NCBI GenBank assembly: GCA_902806055.1
Contig: CADCVD010000074.1
Location: 1-37,214, forward strand
DNA length: 37,214 nt
Direction: 5' to 3'
DNA from: an uncultured Rubrobacteraceae bacterium
GTDB taxonomy: Bacteria > Actinomycetota > Rubrobacteria > Rubrobacterales > Rubrobacteraceae
Shown here: positions 1 to 7,431 of the stretch, piece after piece
Layout: the number at the start of each line of letters is the position of its first letter
Numbering within the stretch: position 1 is the first letter of the stretch
Translations under genes and position numbers: made by a program
Notes under the pieces: model-generated
What the model was told of the DNA's origin: nothing
The model's input: the letters and a program-made list of their open reading frames with translations, nothing else
The model's database searches: none

Positions 1-190
1 CGAAGATGAACTCGATGACGAACCCGATCGCGCTGAGCTGGACGAACGAACGCACGACGGCGATCATGATGTCCCCCTGCAGACCCAGCCGCTCGTAGAG
101 GCTCAGGGCGACCGCCACAGCGACGAGCCCCAGGGCGAGCAGGGCCGTCGCTAAGGTTCCCAGGCCCTCCGTTCCCAAGCCTCCTGTCAC
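1..190 (-). CDS. fetB: FetB-like (UPF0014) ABC transporter permease, 5' part only
   Basis: The reverse strand opens with a GTG directly after the TGA of the upstream ATPase gene and stays open to the window edge, giving 63 residues. There is a hydrophobic first helix rich in Leu/Ala/Val, then a basic/polar turn and the segment [17 protein letters not shown]. That segment matches the RxxxQLxxxGxxxxxIF signature at the start of the UPF0014/FetB (YbbM) permeases, which work with an ATPase in iron export and peroxide resistance. The zero-base spacing to the ATPase gene indicates one operon and translational coupling. The rest of the protein lies outside the window. Family assignment is good; the transported metal is inferred from the family. 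Confidence 0.8.
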
Positions 191-913
191 TCAGAGCTCC
201 CCGTGAACGAAACGCTCGGCCTTCTCGTTGCCCACTCTACAGGAGAGAAACTCCTCCTTGCCCCAATTTCCCTCGCTTCTACCGTTCACAAGGAGCACCA
301 CGCGGTGCGCTATGCGCTCGACCTGGAGCAGGTCGTGACTTACCAGCAGGATGGTCAACCCGGCCCTCTCGTTGAGTTCCCGGATAAGCTGCTCCACTTG
401 ACGGCGCGCAGCTTCATCGAGCGAACTCGTCGGCTCGTCCATGAGCAGCACCTCCGGGTCAAGCGCCAAGGCGCGGGCGATCGAGACCCGCTGCTGCTGG
501 CCTACGGAGAGGCTCTCGGGGATGCGGTTCTTGAGATCTGGGTCGAGGCTTACCTTCTCCAGCAACTGGCGCGCGTCCGCCTCATGAGCGCGCCCGGCCA
601 GACGCGGACCATAGAGGATAGCGTCTTCGACCGTCTCCCCGAAGAGCGTGGGGAGCTGGAAGACCATCCCCACCCGCCGCCGCAGCTCCAGCGGGTTTAT
701 CGTGCTGGTGGGCGTACCGTCCAGGTAAACCTCGCCCGAGCTCGGCTCTATGAGCCGGTTCACGGCGCGCAGCAGCGTGCTTTTGCCTGCCCCGGAGGGG
801 CCTACGATAGAGGTGATCTCACCCTCGGAGCCTCTTACGTCTACCCCTTTTAGTATCTCTGCGTCGCCTGCCGAGTACCGGAGGCCAGAGATCTCAATCT
901 TATACGGCCCTAT
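191..913 (-). CDS. fetA: FetA-like ABC transporter ATP-binding protein with a probable ATA start
   Basis: This is the ATPase partner of the adjacent FetB-like permease. Read from 913 it has 240 residues with the full ABC set: Walker A GPSGAGKS at about 38-45, a Q-loop ([10 protein letters not shown]), signature LSVGQQQR, Walker B LLMDEP and switch His in VSHD. ATG, GTG and TTG are absent upstream of Walker A; the first standard start is an internal GTG at 763, which would remove the nucleotide-binding loop and cannot be right. The frame is open back to a TGA at about 919-921. An ATA at 913-911 sits nine bases after a perfect GGAGG at 927-923; an in-frame ATT at 898-896 is the alternative. The gene may therefore use a rare start codon or have lost its ATG by point mutation. 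Role: probably iron export. Confidence 0.8.
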
Positions 914-1485
914 AGTGGATCACCTCCAGGCTCTGCTGTAACCTGGGTTTACAAGGCGGCCTGGGTTTCAAGCGGTGGGATATCCAAGTTCACTAACATA
1001 AGACATTGAGATATTGTTCCATCGGACGCCTGCGTACGCTACGCCGATACCTCCGAGTCTCCCGGGAAACTCTCCAGGTTACAGTGCACAACACCGACTC
1101 TGTGGCGCATCGGGTTAATAAATCAGGCACAAGCCAGGCTTCTCTTTAGAGCTTTCAGGAGAGCATGTTCGCGCGCCTACTATCGTGCTTTCGTCTTCGA
1201 TCCGGGTAGAAGAATATTGAAGTAGTCTGTCACAACCCTGCGGCGTTGGCTTAGTTGGTCGACGTATCCCTTCTAGTCTATAGAACTCTTCTGCCGGAAG
1301 GCTCTAAAAAGGTGTATCCTCGACGGCTTGTTAGTATATGTAACTCGCAGTCTGATCAGGTGAAGCTGTTCTTCTACGCGGATAACTCGGCGTGCTGCCA
1401 GAGGGTAGTTTGGAGGAGACCCGTCCAGGGATCAGGCACAGCGTAGAGGCTATACTGCTCGCGGAACACTTCAGGAGGGGGATAT
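914..1485. other. Intergenic region, divergent between fetA and a hypothetical gene
   Basis: No convincing gene or tRNA was seen here. Short open frames on both strands lack ribosome sites and resemble no family. Two copies of CCTGGGTTT at 942-950 and 960-968, 18 bases apart, lie just upstream of the fetA leader. A TATACT at 1451-1456 lies about 30 bases before the start at 1486 and could be its -10 element, but no good -35 box was found. Confidence 0.4.
923..927 (-). promoter_or_regulatory. Shine-Dalgarno site that decides the unusual fetA start
   Basis: GGAGG on the minus strand, followed after nine bases by ATA at 913-911 in the frame of the ABC ATPase. A GTG overlaps this site but is out of frame and reaches TAA after seven codons. 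The site is the main reason to place the start at 913 and not at the later ATT. Confidence 0.55.
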
Positions 1486-1950
1486 ATGAGCGGCAGGCAG
1501 GTGCGGTACTGGCTGATCGAACACAGGCGTCTTGTTCCGGACTCGGACGAGACGACGTCGATGGAGGACTTCGCCTTCAGGAGTTTCGTGTGCTGTGAGG
1601 TGCCGGTAGGGGAGGGCTTCGACAGGGCTCTCGAGGTCTTTACCTCGCGGGAGGGCGCGGCTGCGGAGGCGCGGGGCATCAACAGCCTGGGCCGGACGAA
1701 AAACCTGACTATGGCGGAAGCACAAGTAGGATGGGCGCGTGAGGAGACAGACTGTGCGACAGCCGGCGAACCGGTAGAGTTGTCCGGCCCCGAGGTCTTC
1801 GATGTGCTTGAAAGCTCCGGCGTACCTTACGTTCTGCTCGACCCTCCGCCCGTAGACAGGCCCGTCATCGGGGGCCTGTGCATAGAGTCGGCTTCAGTCT
1901 TTGCGAACCGGCTGAGGCAGCGGCTATTTGCCGCGCTTAGAGAAGACTGA
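1486..1950 (+). CDS. Hypothetical protein, 154 aa
   Basis: I do not recognise a family. The ATG follows AGGAGGGGG with good spacing and the codon use matches the neighbouring genes, so the gene is probably real. The protein is soluble-looking and acidic, without signal peptide or membrane segment. It begins MSGRQVRYWLIEH, has a Cys-Cys pair near residue 36, and has a C-terminal half rich in Pro, Val and Leu. It stands alone: the fetA operon runs the other way and the DedA gene begins about 150 bases downstream. No function is proposed. Confidence 0.6.
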   Translation: MSGRQVRYWLIEHRRLVPDSDETTSMEDFAFRSFVCCEVPVGEGFDRALEVFTSREGAAAEARGINSLGRTKNLTMAEAQVGWAREETDCATAGEPVELSGPEVFDVLESSGVPYVLLDPPPVDRPVIGGLCIESASVFANRLRQRLFAALRED

Positions 1951-2099
1951 GCGTTACAGGGTCGACTCATGTGAACTACACCTAAAAGCGATCATCGGGC
2001 CCGTCCTCGTGTGGCAGAGGTTTGTAGAGAGGCACGGGCTACTATCGAATGCGTATTAGAATCACTATGCAAACTCCATGAAGGAGACGTATAGAGTAC

Positions 2100-2718
2100 A
2101 TGTTCACTAGCCTCGCTCAGTGGGCAGTCGAGGTCATCTACTACTTCGGATACTCCGGGGTGGCTGTACTAATGTTGCTCTCCAACCTCTTTCTACCCAT
2201 ACCCTCTGAGCTAGTATTGCCGTTCGCGGGTTTTCTGGTCGGGCGAGGGTTCTTCTCGTTCCCCGTGTTGCTGTTGGCGGCAACGGCTGGGTCTCTGGTC
2301 GGCGCGCTGGTCGTCTATGCGCCCGCCGCACCGGCTCTGCCCCGAGCCGGTGCGGCGGTTCGTCAAGCGGTACGGACGGTTCGTGTTGTTGAGCGAGTCG
2401 GATCTCGACAAGGCGGGCGGATGGTTCGAGCAGCACGGGGGGAAAGCCGTGCTGCTCGGACGCCTCGTTCCCGGCGTGGGCGCCATGATCTCGGTGCCCG
2501 CCGGTATCGAGCGGATGCCGATCAAGGCATTCTTGATCTACACGCTTATCGGTAATGGTATCTGGAACGGGATGTTTATAGCTCTTGGTTGGGCACTGGG
2601 TTCGCAGTGGGAGATCGTGCGCGAGTACACCTCGGTCATCGAGTACGCGGTGCTGGCCGTCCTGACAGGGGTGATACTCCGGTTCGTTCTGCGCCGGTCG
2701 AAGAGGCGCGACAAGTAG
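2100..2718 (+). pseudogene. DedA-family membrane protein, reading frame disrupted
   Basis: The N-terminal half (from ATG 2100) has the DedA opening: a first helix, then FLPIPSELVLPFAGFL, then ATAGSLVGALVVYA. The C-terminal half lies in another frame from about 2320 and continues the family sequence with PEPVRRFVKRYGRF, the GRLVPGVGAMISVPAG motif and two more helices, ending at 2718. The switch falls inside a perfect 14-bp inverted repeat at 2323-2358. The short piece between the halves reads best (ARRTG) in the third frame, so two small indels are more likely than one. Joined, the protein would have about 205 residues, normal for DedA undecaprenyl-phosphate/phospholipid scramblase-like proteins. 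It could be a true pseudogene or a read error in a hairpin. Programmed frameshifting is less likely because no slippery heptamer is evident. Confidence 0.75.
2323..2358. repeat. Perfect 14-bp inverted repeat at the DedA frame break
   Basis: CCGCCGCACCGGCT at 2323-2336 is the exact reverse complement of 2345-2358, with an 8-base loop (CTGCCCCG). It sits exactly where the DedA frame is lost. Such GC-rich hairpins promote both deletions and sequencing dropouts. Confidence 0.85.
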
Positions 2719-3176
2719 CCTCGGGCTGATATTACGAGAAAGCAATCGCCGCCGAGCAGATAAAGGCATTAGAGACGCTACGAAGCGAGGCGAGATGGTG
2801 CCGGTGGAGAAGCCAAAGGGCAAGGTTTCACGTATACGGGACCATAAGCGCTCTCGTCTACGTAGCTCGCATCCGGGTCTGGACAACCTGTCCTGACGCG
2901 GTTATCCGGGTCAGGCAGCCGGTTCGCCTCTCGAACGGGGGTATCAGAGTTAAGGACCGTGACGGGTACGAAGAGCATTAGCAGGTAAAGAAGATGCTCC
3001 TGGACGACCAAGACCGGTGTTGCCATGCGCACGCTCGCCCCGATCTACAAACACTACGGCGCTAGAATACGGTAGATGGTGGTCTCTCTTCTGCTGCGCT
3101 TGCAGCGTGCGGGATCATAGGCGTGGGGTAGATAGTGATGTTGGATAAGGGCTATTCAGAGAGCGGGGTAAGCGGC
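2719..3176. other. Intergenic region without a supported gene
   Basis: This follows the broken DedA gene. A 33-codon open frame from ATG 2794 has only a weak purine-rich stretch before it, and other frames are short or start-less. A GTG/ATG pair at 3135-3140 could be an earlier start for the zinc-ribbon gene that follows. No tRNA, terminator or clear promoter was seen. Confidence 0.35.
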
Positions 3177-3380
3177 ATGGCGGATACTAAGTTCGTTTGC
3201 GCGGTGTGTGGGAGCGCGTTCTCGGAGCACGAGGCAAGCGCGAGCACCTTTGAGTCGGAAGAAGATGAGATCCGTTGCCCCAACTGCGGCTCGGCGCAGG
3301 TGGAGACAGACCACTTCGACCCGAACGAGCCTCTGGTCGACCCGCGGGAAGGATCCGAGGACGAAGGTTATATCTCCTAA
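3177..3380 (+). CDS. Small zinc-ribbon protein, 67 aa
   Basis: The protein begins MADTKFVCAVCGSAFSEHEA and has two CxxC knuckles (CAVC at about 8-11, CPNC near 37-40), a rubredoxin/FmdB-like zinc ribbon. The tail is strongly acidic. A purine-rich GCGGGG precedes ATG 3177. An in-frame GTG/ATG at 3135/3138 would add 13-14 residues; I prefer 3177 because the residue before the first knuckle then matches the usual short leader of such proteins. Partner and function are unknown; these proteins often act as metal-binding adaptors or regulators. The DUF2267 gene follows on the same strand. Confidence 0.6.
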   Translation: MADTKFVCAVCGSAFSEHEASASTFESEEDEIRCPNCGSAQVETDHFDPNEPLVDPREGSEDEGYIS

Positions 3381-3521
3381 AGCTTCCTTCGCGACTCGGT
3401 CAGGTTGGCTCGAAGCCCGGTAGAGCTTTGGTCTGGCTCTATGACTAACTGTCTCCACCGGCTTCGTTTCGCGTCTTTCTGCTGCGGGTACACGGGGCGG
3501 GTAACCCGAAAGGAGAGGCGT

Positions 3522-3917
3522 TTGCAGTACGATGAGTTTATCGATCGTATCCGGCAGCGGGCGGGTCTCGGCACGCCTGAGGAGGCGCAGAGGGTTTCGC
3601 AAGCGGCGCTAACGGTGCTAGGGGAGTACCTGGCCGGGCGCGAGGCGCTGGATCTCGCCGCGCAGCTCCCGCAGGGTATAGCGGAGATACTCCGTCAGCA
3701 GCCGCCGGATCGCAGCATGGTCTTCTCGTTCGCGGACTTCGTTCAACGCGTGTGTGAGGAGGAGGGGATAGAAAAGTTCGAGTATGCCCTGGCTCACGCC
3801 CGCGTCGTCATGGGAGTGCTGGAAGAGGCGGTCAGCGGAGGCGAGATGGAGGACGTCCGCCGGCAGTTCCCGTCCGAGTTTGATCCCCTCTTCGAGTCTG
3901 GAAGCGGAGCTTCCTGA
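3522..3917 (+). CDS. DUF2267 domain protein, 131 aa
   Basis: The start is TTG 3522, six bases after AGGAG; the frame is open further upstream but nothing there resembles the family. The sequence follows the DUF2267 pattern: YDEFIDRIRQRAGL, then EEAQRVSQAALTVLGEYLAG, LAAQLPQGIAEILR, a VQRVCEEEG helix, HARVVMGVLEEAVSGGE and the terminal QFPSEFDPLFE motif. The domain forms a helical bundle common in actinobacteria and stress-related loci; its biochemical role is not established. The nucleotidyltransferase gene begins 27 bases later. A decayed paralogue lies at 10711-11075 and serves as an internal comparison. Confidence 0.85.
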   Translation: MQYDEFIDRIRQRAGLGTPEEAQRVSQAALTVLGEYLAGREALDLAAQLPQGIAEILRQQPPDRSMVFSFADFVQRVCEEEGIEKFEYALAHARVVMGVLEEAVSGGEMEDVRRQFPSEFDPLFESGSGAS

Positions 3918-3944
3918 GGTGCGGGTTCCGTGGGGGAGACGCGG

Positions 3945-4718
3945 ATGATCCGGGAACCTTCTTTCGATGATGAACAGGCCGAGTTCTACGGAGAGGCTAT
4001 CGATGCCCTGGACCGGGCGGGCATCCGCTACATGCTCGGTGGAGCCCTGGCTCTGCACGCTTACACGGGCATCTGGCGAGACACGAAAGACCTCGATGTC
4101 TTCGTTCCCGAGGGCACTGTGGGACAGGTGCTAGAGAAGTTGACGGAGGCGGGTTTCGAGACGGAGATCACCGACCCTTGCTGGCTCGCCAAGGCGCACA
4201 GCGGCGACCTGTTCGTAGACATCATCCATGCCAGTCACAACGGTACCGGACCCGTGGACGAGTCCTGGCTCGCCAACTCGAAAGAGATCTCGCTGCTAGA
4301 GCGGCGGGCCTTCGTGATCCCTGCCGAAGAGATGATACTCTCGAAGATCTTTGTCGTCGCCAAGGACCGTTGTGACGTGGATGACGTACTGCATCTGATC
4401 TTCGCCGCCCGCGGAGACCTCGACTGGGGCCGTATGCTAGCCAAGATAGACGAGCACTGGGAACTGCTCCTCGCATACCTCCATTTCTACCGTTACGTCT
4501 ACCCGAGCCACGTCCACTACTTGCCCGACCCGGTCCTGGACTCTCTACATGAACGTTGCGAGCAAGGAGCCGAAACGGCGACGAACGACCCCCCGCGTTT
4601 CCGCGGGACGATGCTCGACAAGGATTCGTTCGCGGTGGACGTCGAGGAATGGGGTCTACCCGACGAGCGAACGGAGACGAGGCAGGCACGGGGATGCGAG
4701 GATGGGGAGCAACGGTGA
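3945..4718 (+). CDS. Nucleotidyltransferase-fold protein, 257 aa
   Basis: The N-terminal part carries GG at about 32-33 followed by DLDVFV at 49-54 (D49 and D51), the GG...DxD signature of minimal nucleotidyltransferases such as the DUF6036/AbiEii-like group. A third acidic residue is plausible in the FVDII strand. The C-terminal half is a helical region with many aromatic residues and an acidic tail. ATG 3945 follows GGGGGAG with six-base spacing; GTG 3930 is an in-frame alternative that would add five residues. The end overlaps the next gene by 17 bases, suggesting co-translation with the phosphoesterase. The substrate is unknown, and no toxin-antitoxin partner is apparent. Confidence 0.7.
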   Translation: MIREPSFDDEQAEFYGEAIDALDRAGIRYMLGGALALHAYTGIWRDTKDLDVFVPEGTVGQVLEKLTEAGFETEITDPCWLAKAHSGDLFVDIIHASHNGTGPVDESWLANSKEISLLERRAFVIPAEEMILSKIFVVAKDRCDVDDVLHLIFAARGDLDWGRMLAKIDEHWELLLAYLHFYRYVYPSHVHYLPDPVLDSLHERCEQGAETATNDPPRFRGTMLDKDSFAVDVEEWGLPDERTETRQARGCEDGEQR

Positions 4719-5433
4719 GCCGGCCGTGAGGATCGCCGCTACCGCCGACGTACACGCCCGTGAGGGAGACGCCGAACGCCTGCGATCCATCGTCGAAGAG
4801 GCTGTGAGAGAAGCGGACGTGCTCATTATCGGCGGTGACCTGACCGATCTCGGACGACCCGAGCAGGCGGAAGTTCTCCTGGAAGCTTTGGAGGGTAGCC
4901 CTGTTCCAATCGTCGCTACCCTTGGCAACCACGACCACGAGAGCGGCCTGGCGGATGAGGTCTCACGCGTCTTTACGAGGGCCGGAGTTCACCTTTTGGA
5001 TCGCTCCAGCGTCGTAATAGACGGGGTGGGCTTCTCGGGCGTGAAAGGTTTTTGTGGCGGCTTCGACAGGAACTTGGCAAACCCTTTCGGCGAGAACCTC
5101 TTCAAGGACTGGGTCAACGAGGGTATAGAGGATGCAAAGGCGCTCGAAAGCGAGTTGTGTGGTCTCGAAGCTCAGCGGCGCGTAGCGGTGCTTCACTACG
5201 CGCCTATCAGGGCTACTGTGGAGGGCGAGCCACCGGAGATACACGCTTTTTTGGGTACGAGCCATCTCGCTCACGCCCTCGACGAAGGACGCGCCACGAT
5301 AGCCTTCCACGGGCACGCGCACGCCGGTAGCTTCGAAGGGAGAACCCCCGGGGGCGTCCCGGTCTTCAACGTCAGCGTCCCGGTCCTCGAGCAATCAGGG
5401 TTCGGGCGCCCCTATCATGTCTTTGAAGTCTGA
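4702..5433 (+). CDS. Calcineurin-like metallophosphoesterase, 243 aa
   Basis: The metal-binding motifs of the family appear in order: D-x-H in TADVHA at about 15-20, GGDLTDLG near 44-51, GNHDHE at 75-80, a later histidine in VLHYAPI, and HGHAHAG in the C-terminal part. It should be a soluble, two-metal phosphoesterase; the substrate cannot be told. The ATG at 4702 overlaps the end of the nucleotidyltransferase gene. GTG 4726, just before VRIAATADVH, is an alternative start. The overlap makes an operon with the upstream nucleotidyltransferase likely. Confidence 0.85.
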   Translation: MGSNGEPAVRIAATADVHAREGDAERLRSIVEEAVREADVLIIGGDLTDLGRPEQAEVLLEALEGSPVPIVATLGNHDHESGLADEVSRVFTRAGVHLLDRSSVVIDGVGFSGVKGFCGGFDRNLANPFGENLFKDWVNEGIEDAKALESELCGLEAQRRVAVLHYAPIRATVEGEPPEIHAFLGTSHLAHALDEGRATIAFHGHAHAGSFEGRTPGGVPVFNVSVPVLEQSGFGRPYHVFEV

Positions 5434-5473
5434 GGATCAGGGCTTCTCTGTCAATCGATTGGATCTAGCCACC

Positions 5474-5690
5474 TTATGACGAAGCATTGGGGGCGGCGAG
5501 CCGCCCATATTCCTCAACAGCCTTGTCCGCGACCGTCTTTACCTCACGGTTCAGGTGAGATTGGTGCTCAGGGCGACCATCTCGCTATCCCCGTTTCTTA
5601 TCCTCAGCTTGCCGAGGGTACGAACCTCAAGCTCCACTACGGAACCATCAGCTCCGGCCCATCGATCCGCGACATACCGTAAGCAGTACT
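5474..5690 (-). pseudogene. Short-chain dehydrogenase (SDR) fragment, frameshifted
   Basis: On the minus strand one frame reads ELEVRTLGKLRIRNGDSEMV and then ALSTNLT, reaching a stop. The next frame continues LNREVKTVADKAVEEYGRL and ends at TAA 5476-5474. Together this resembles the middle of an SDR, where the acidic strand (normally TDVT/TNLT) is followed by the helix V..LVDKAVEEYGRLD before the NNAG motif. The N-terminal glycine motif, the catalytic YxxxK region and the C-terminal half are missing. I read it as a relic. The match is by eye and short, so confidence is modest. Confidence 0.4.
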
Positions 5691-6042
5691 ACTTCCAGCC
5701 GCAGCCGGGGCTCTTGGAGAAGGCGGCACTGGGCACGTAGTGCAAGCGTGCGGCCCGCGAGGAGCCCCGCAACGGTCTTTTACAGAGCTTACCAACGACC
5801 ATTCTTGCTTCTATGAGCCCGTAGAATAGTTACGTTCGAGTTTTTGTAGGGTATAGCGGATAGCAGTTCTATATGGCTCTCACCTAAAGAGAATTCAGCA
5901 ATGAGAAAGTGAGATGCTATCAACCGTTTTAACTGGCTTGCTATAGCTGAGGCGTGTATGTAAGGAGGTGAAAAGGTCTACCTCGACAGATGCTTCCGCT
6001 TGTAAGGAGCAGTTGGGAATTGAATAGCGAGGAGAAGCTACG
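5691..6042. other. Leader region upstream of ino1
   Basis: No gene of normal size is seen. Near the 3' end there is an unusually good AAGGAGG at 5962-5968 inside GAGGT(N10)ACCTC, which can fold into a small hairpin. An 18-codon open frame from ATG 5990 ends with a TGA that overlaps the ino1 start. The gene's own ribosome site, GAGGAG, lies just before 6043. Confidence 0.35.
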
Positions 6043-7356
6043 ATGAGCGAAGCAAGGCAGATAAAGGAACAAACCGGAAGGCTTGGGGTGCTGACGCCGG
6101 GGATGGGGGCGGTAGCGACCACTCTGTTCGCGGGTGTCGAGATGATAAAGAAAGGCCTCGCGCAGCCGGTGGGCTCGCTGGCCGAGTCCGGCACCATACG
6201 GCTCGGCAAGCGCACCGAGAACCGCGTCCCGAAGATAAAAGAGTTCGTCCCTCTAGCAAAGACAGAGGATCTCGTCTTCGGCGGCTGGGATGCCTTCCCC
6301 GACGACGCCTATGAGGCCGCCGCCGTCGCCGGGGTTCTAGAGAAGGAGCATCTCAACGCAGTTCGGGACGAACTCAAGGAGATCCGGCCGTTCCCGGCGG
6401 TCTTCGATCCCGCCTACGTCGCCAGGATCGAGGCGACCCACAAAAAGGAGTACGGGTCCCTGCGCGAGGCCGCCGAGCAGGTGCGCGAGGACATCCGCGC
6501 CTTCAAGAGCGAGAATGGTCTCGACTCCGCGGTGATGGTCAACTGCGCCTCGACAGAGGCGTACGCCCAGCCCCAGAAAGCTCACTTCGATCCCGACGCT
6601 TTCGAGTCTGCGCTCGATCGCTCGGACCCCGCGATCTCCCCGGCGATGGTCTACGCTTACGCCGCCATTATGGAGGGCGTCCCTTATGCCAACGGCGCAC
6701 CGAGCCTCGCTGCCGACATCCCCGCCCTCGTGGAGCTCGCCGATGATAGGGGCGTGCCTGTGGCCGGCAAGGACTTCAAGACCGGCCAGACCTTGATGAA
6801 GACCATGATCGCCCCGGGTCTCAAGGCGAGGATGCTCGGCCTCGAAGGCTGGTACTCGACCAACATCCTCGGCAACCGTGATGGGGAGGTGCTCGACGAC
6901 GCGCAGAGCCTCAAGAGCAAGGAGGTCAGTAAGCTCTCGGTGCTCGATACGATACTCCAGCCCGAGAAGAACCCCGAGCTTTACGGGGACATCACGCACG
7001 TAGTCAAGATCAACTACTACCCTCCTCGCGGCGACGCGAAGGAGGGCTGGGACAACATAGACATCTTCGGCTGGCTCGGCTACCCGATGCAGATTAAGAT
7101 AAATTTCCTCTGCCGTGACTCGATCCTCGCCGCTCCCATAGTCCTCGACCTCGCCCTCTTTTTGAACCTCGCACAGAGGGCCGGTATGAGCGGCATCCAG
7201 GAGTGGCTCTCGTTCTACTTCAAGAGCCCTATGACCGCCCCCGGGCTCTACCCCGAGCACGACCTCTTTATCCAGCAGATGAAGCTAAAGAATACTTTAA
7301 GGGCGATAAAGGGCGAGGACCTCATAACCCACCTCGGCCTCGACTACTACGAGTAG
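6043..7356 (+). CDS. ino1: Inositol-3-phosphate synthase, 437 aa
   Basis: Converts glucose-6-phosphate to 1L-myo-inositol-1-phosphate with NAD as internal cofactor, the first step to inositol lipids, mycothiol or inositol-based solutes. The Rossmann glycine motif is VLTPGMGAVATTL at about 16-28. Family hallmarks include the TLFAGVE segment, VNCASTEAY, GVPYANGAPS, the catalytic lysine region GKDFKTGQTLMKT, STNILGNRDGEVL and the DNIDIFGWLGYPMQIKINF core. Length and motifs match the shorter bacterial type. GAGGAG precedes ATG 6043 at good spacing. A glycosyltransferase gene starts 75 bases downstream on the same strand, so the product may feed an inositol-containing glycoconjugate. Confidence 0.95.
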   Translation: MSEARQIKEQTGRLGVLTPGMGAVATTLFAGVEMIKKGLAQPVGSLAESGTIRLGKRTENRVPKIKEFVPLAKTEDLVFGGWDAFPDDAYEAAAVAGVLEKEHLNAVRDELKEIRPFPAVFDPAYVARIEATHKKEYGSLREAAEQVREDIRAFKSENGLDSAVMVNCASTEAYAQPQKAHFDPDAFESALDRSDPAISPAMVYAYAAIMEGVPYANGAPSLAADIPALVELADDRGVPVAGKDFKTGQTLMKTMIAPGLKARMLGLEGWYSTNILGNRDGEVLDDAQSLKSKEVSKLSVLDTILQPEKNPELYGDITHVVKINYYPPRGDAKEGWDNIDIFGWLGYPMQIKINFLCRDSILAAPIVLDLALFLNLAQRAGMSGIQEWLSFYFKSPMTAPGLYPEHDLFIQQMKLKNTLRAIKGEDLITHLGLDYYE

Positions 7357-7431
7357 GAAAGGAATCTGCTGTGAGGCTGAGGGAACCTACCCTACGCCCT
7401 CGGCAAGACCTAACTAGTTGAGGAGAATGCG

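Noticed and set aside
203-853. 216-codon open frame on the plus strand over the ABC ATPase
   Set aside because: It is the complement of an unmistakable ABC ATPase with all motifs; the plus-strand protein has no family features.
1240-1300. Possible tRNA or selC gene in intergenic regions
   Set aside because: No T-arm consensus (GGTTCRANYCC) with matching acceptor stem was found in any of the gaps, including those near the selenoprotein candidate.
2134-2886. 250-codon minus-strand frame over DedA
   Set aside because: Arg/Pro-rich shadow of the DedA coding sequence, no ribosome site.
5491-5506. GGGCGGC-GA-GCCGCCC as a terminator
   Set aside because: Lies within the SDR remnant coding stretch, has a 2-base loop and no U-run.
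6337-7260. 307-codon minus-strand frame in ino1
   Set aside because: Antisense shadow of a conserved enzyme; GC-rich third positions keep this frame open.
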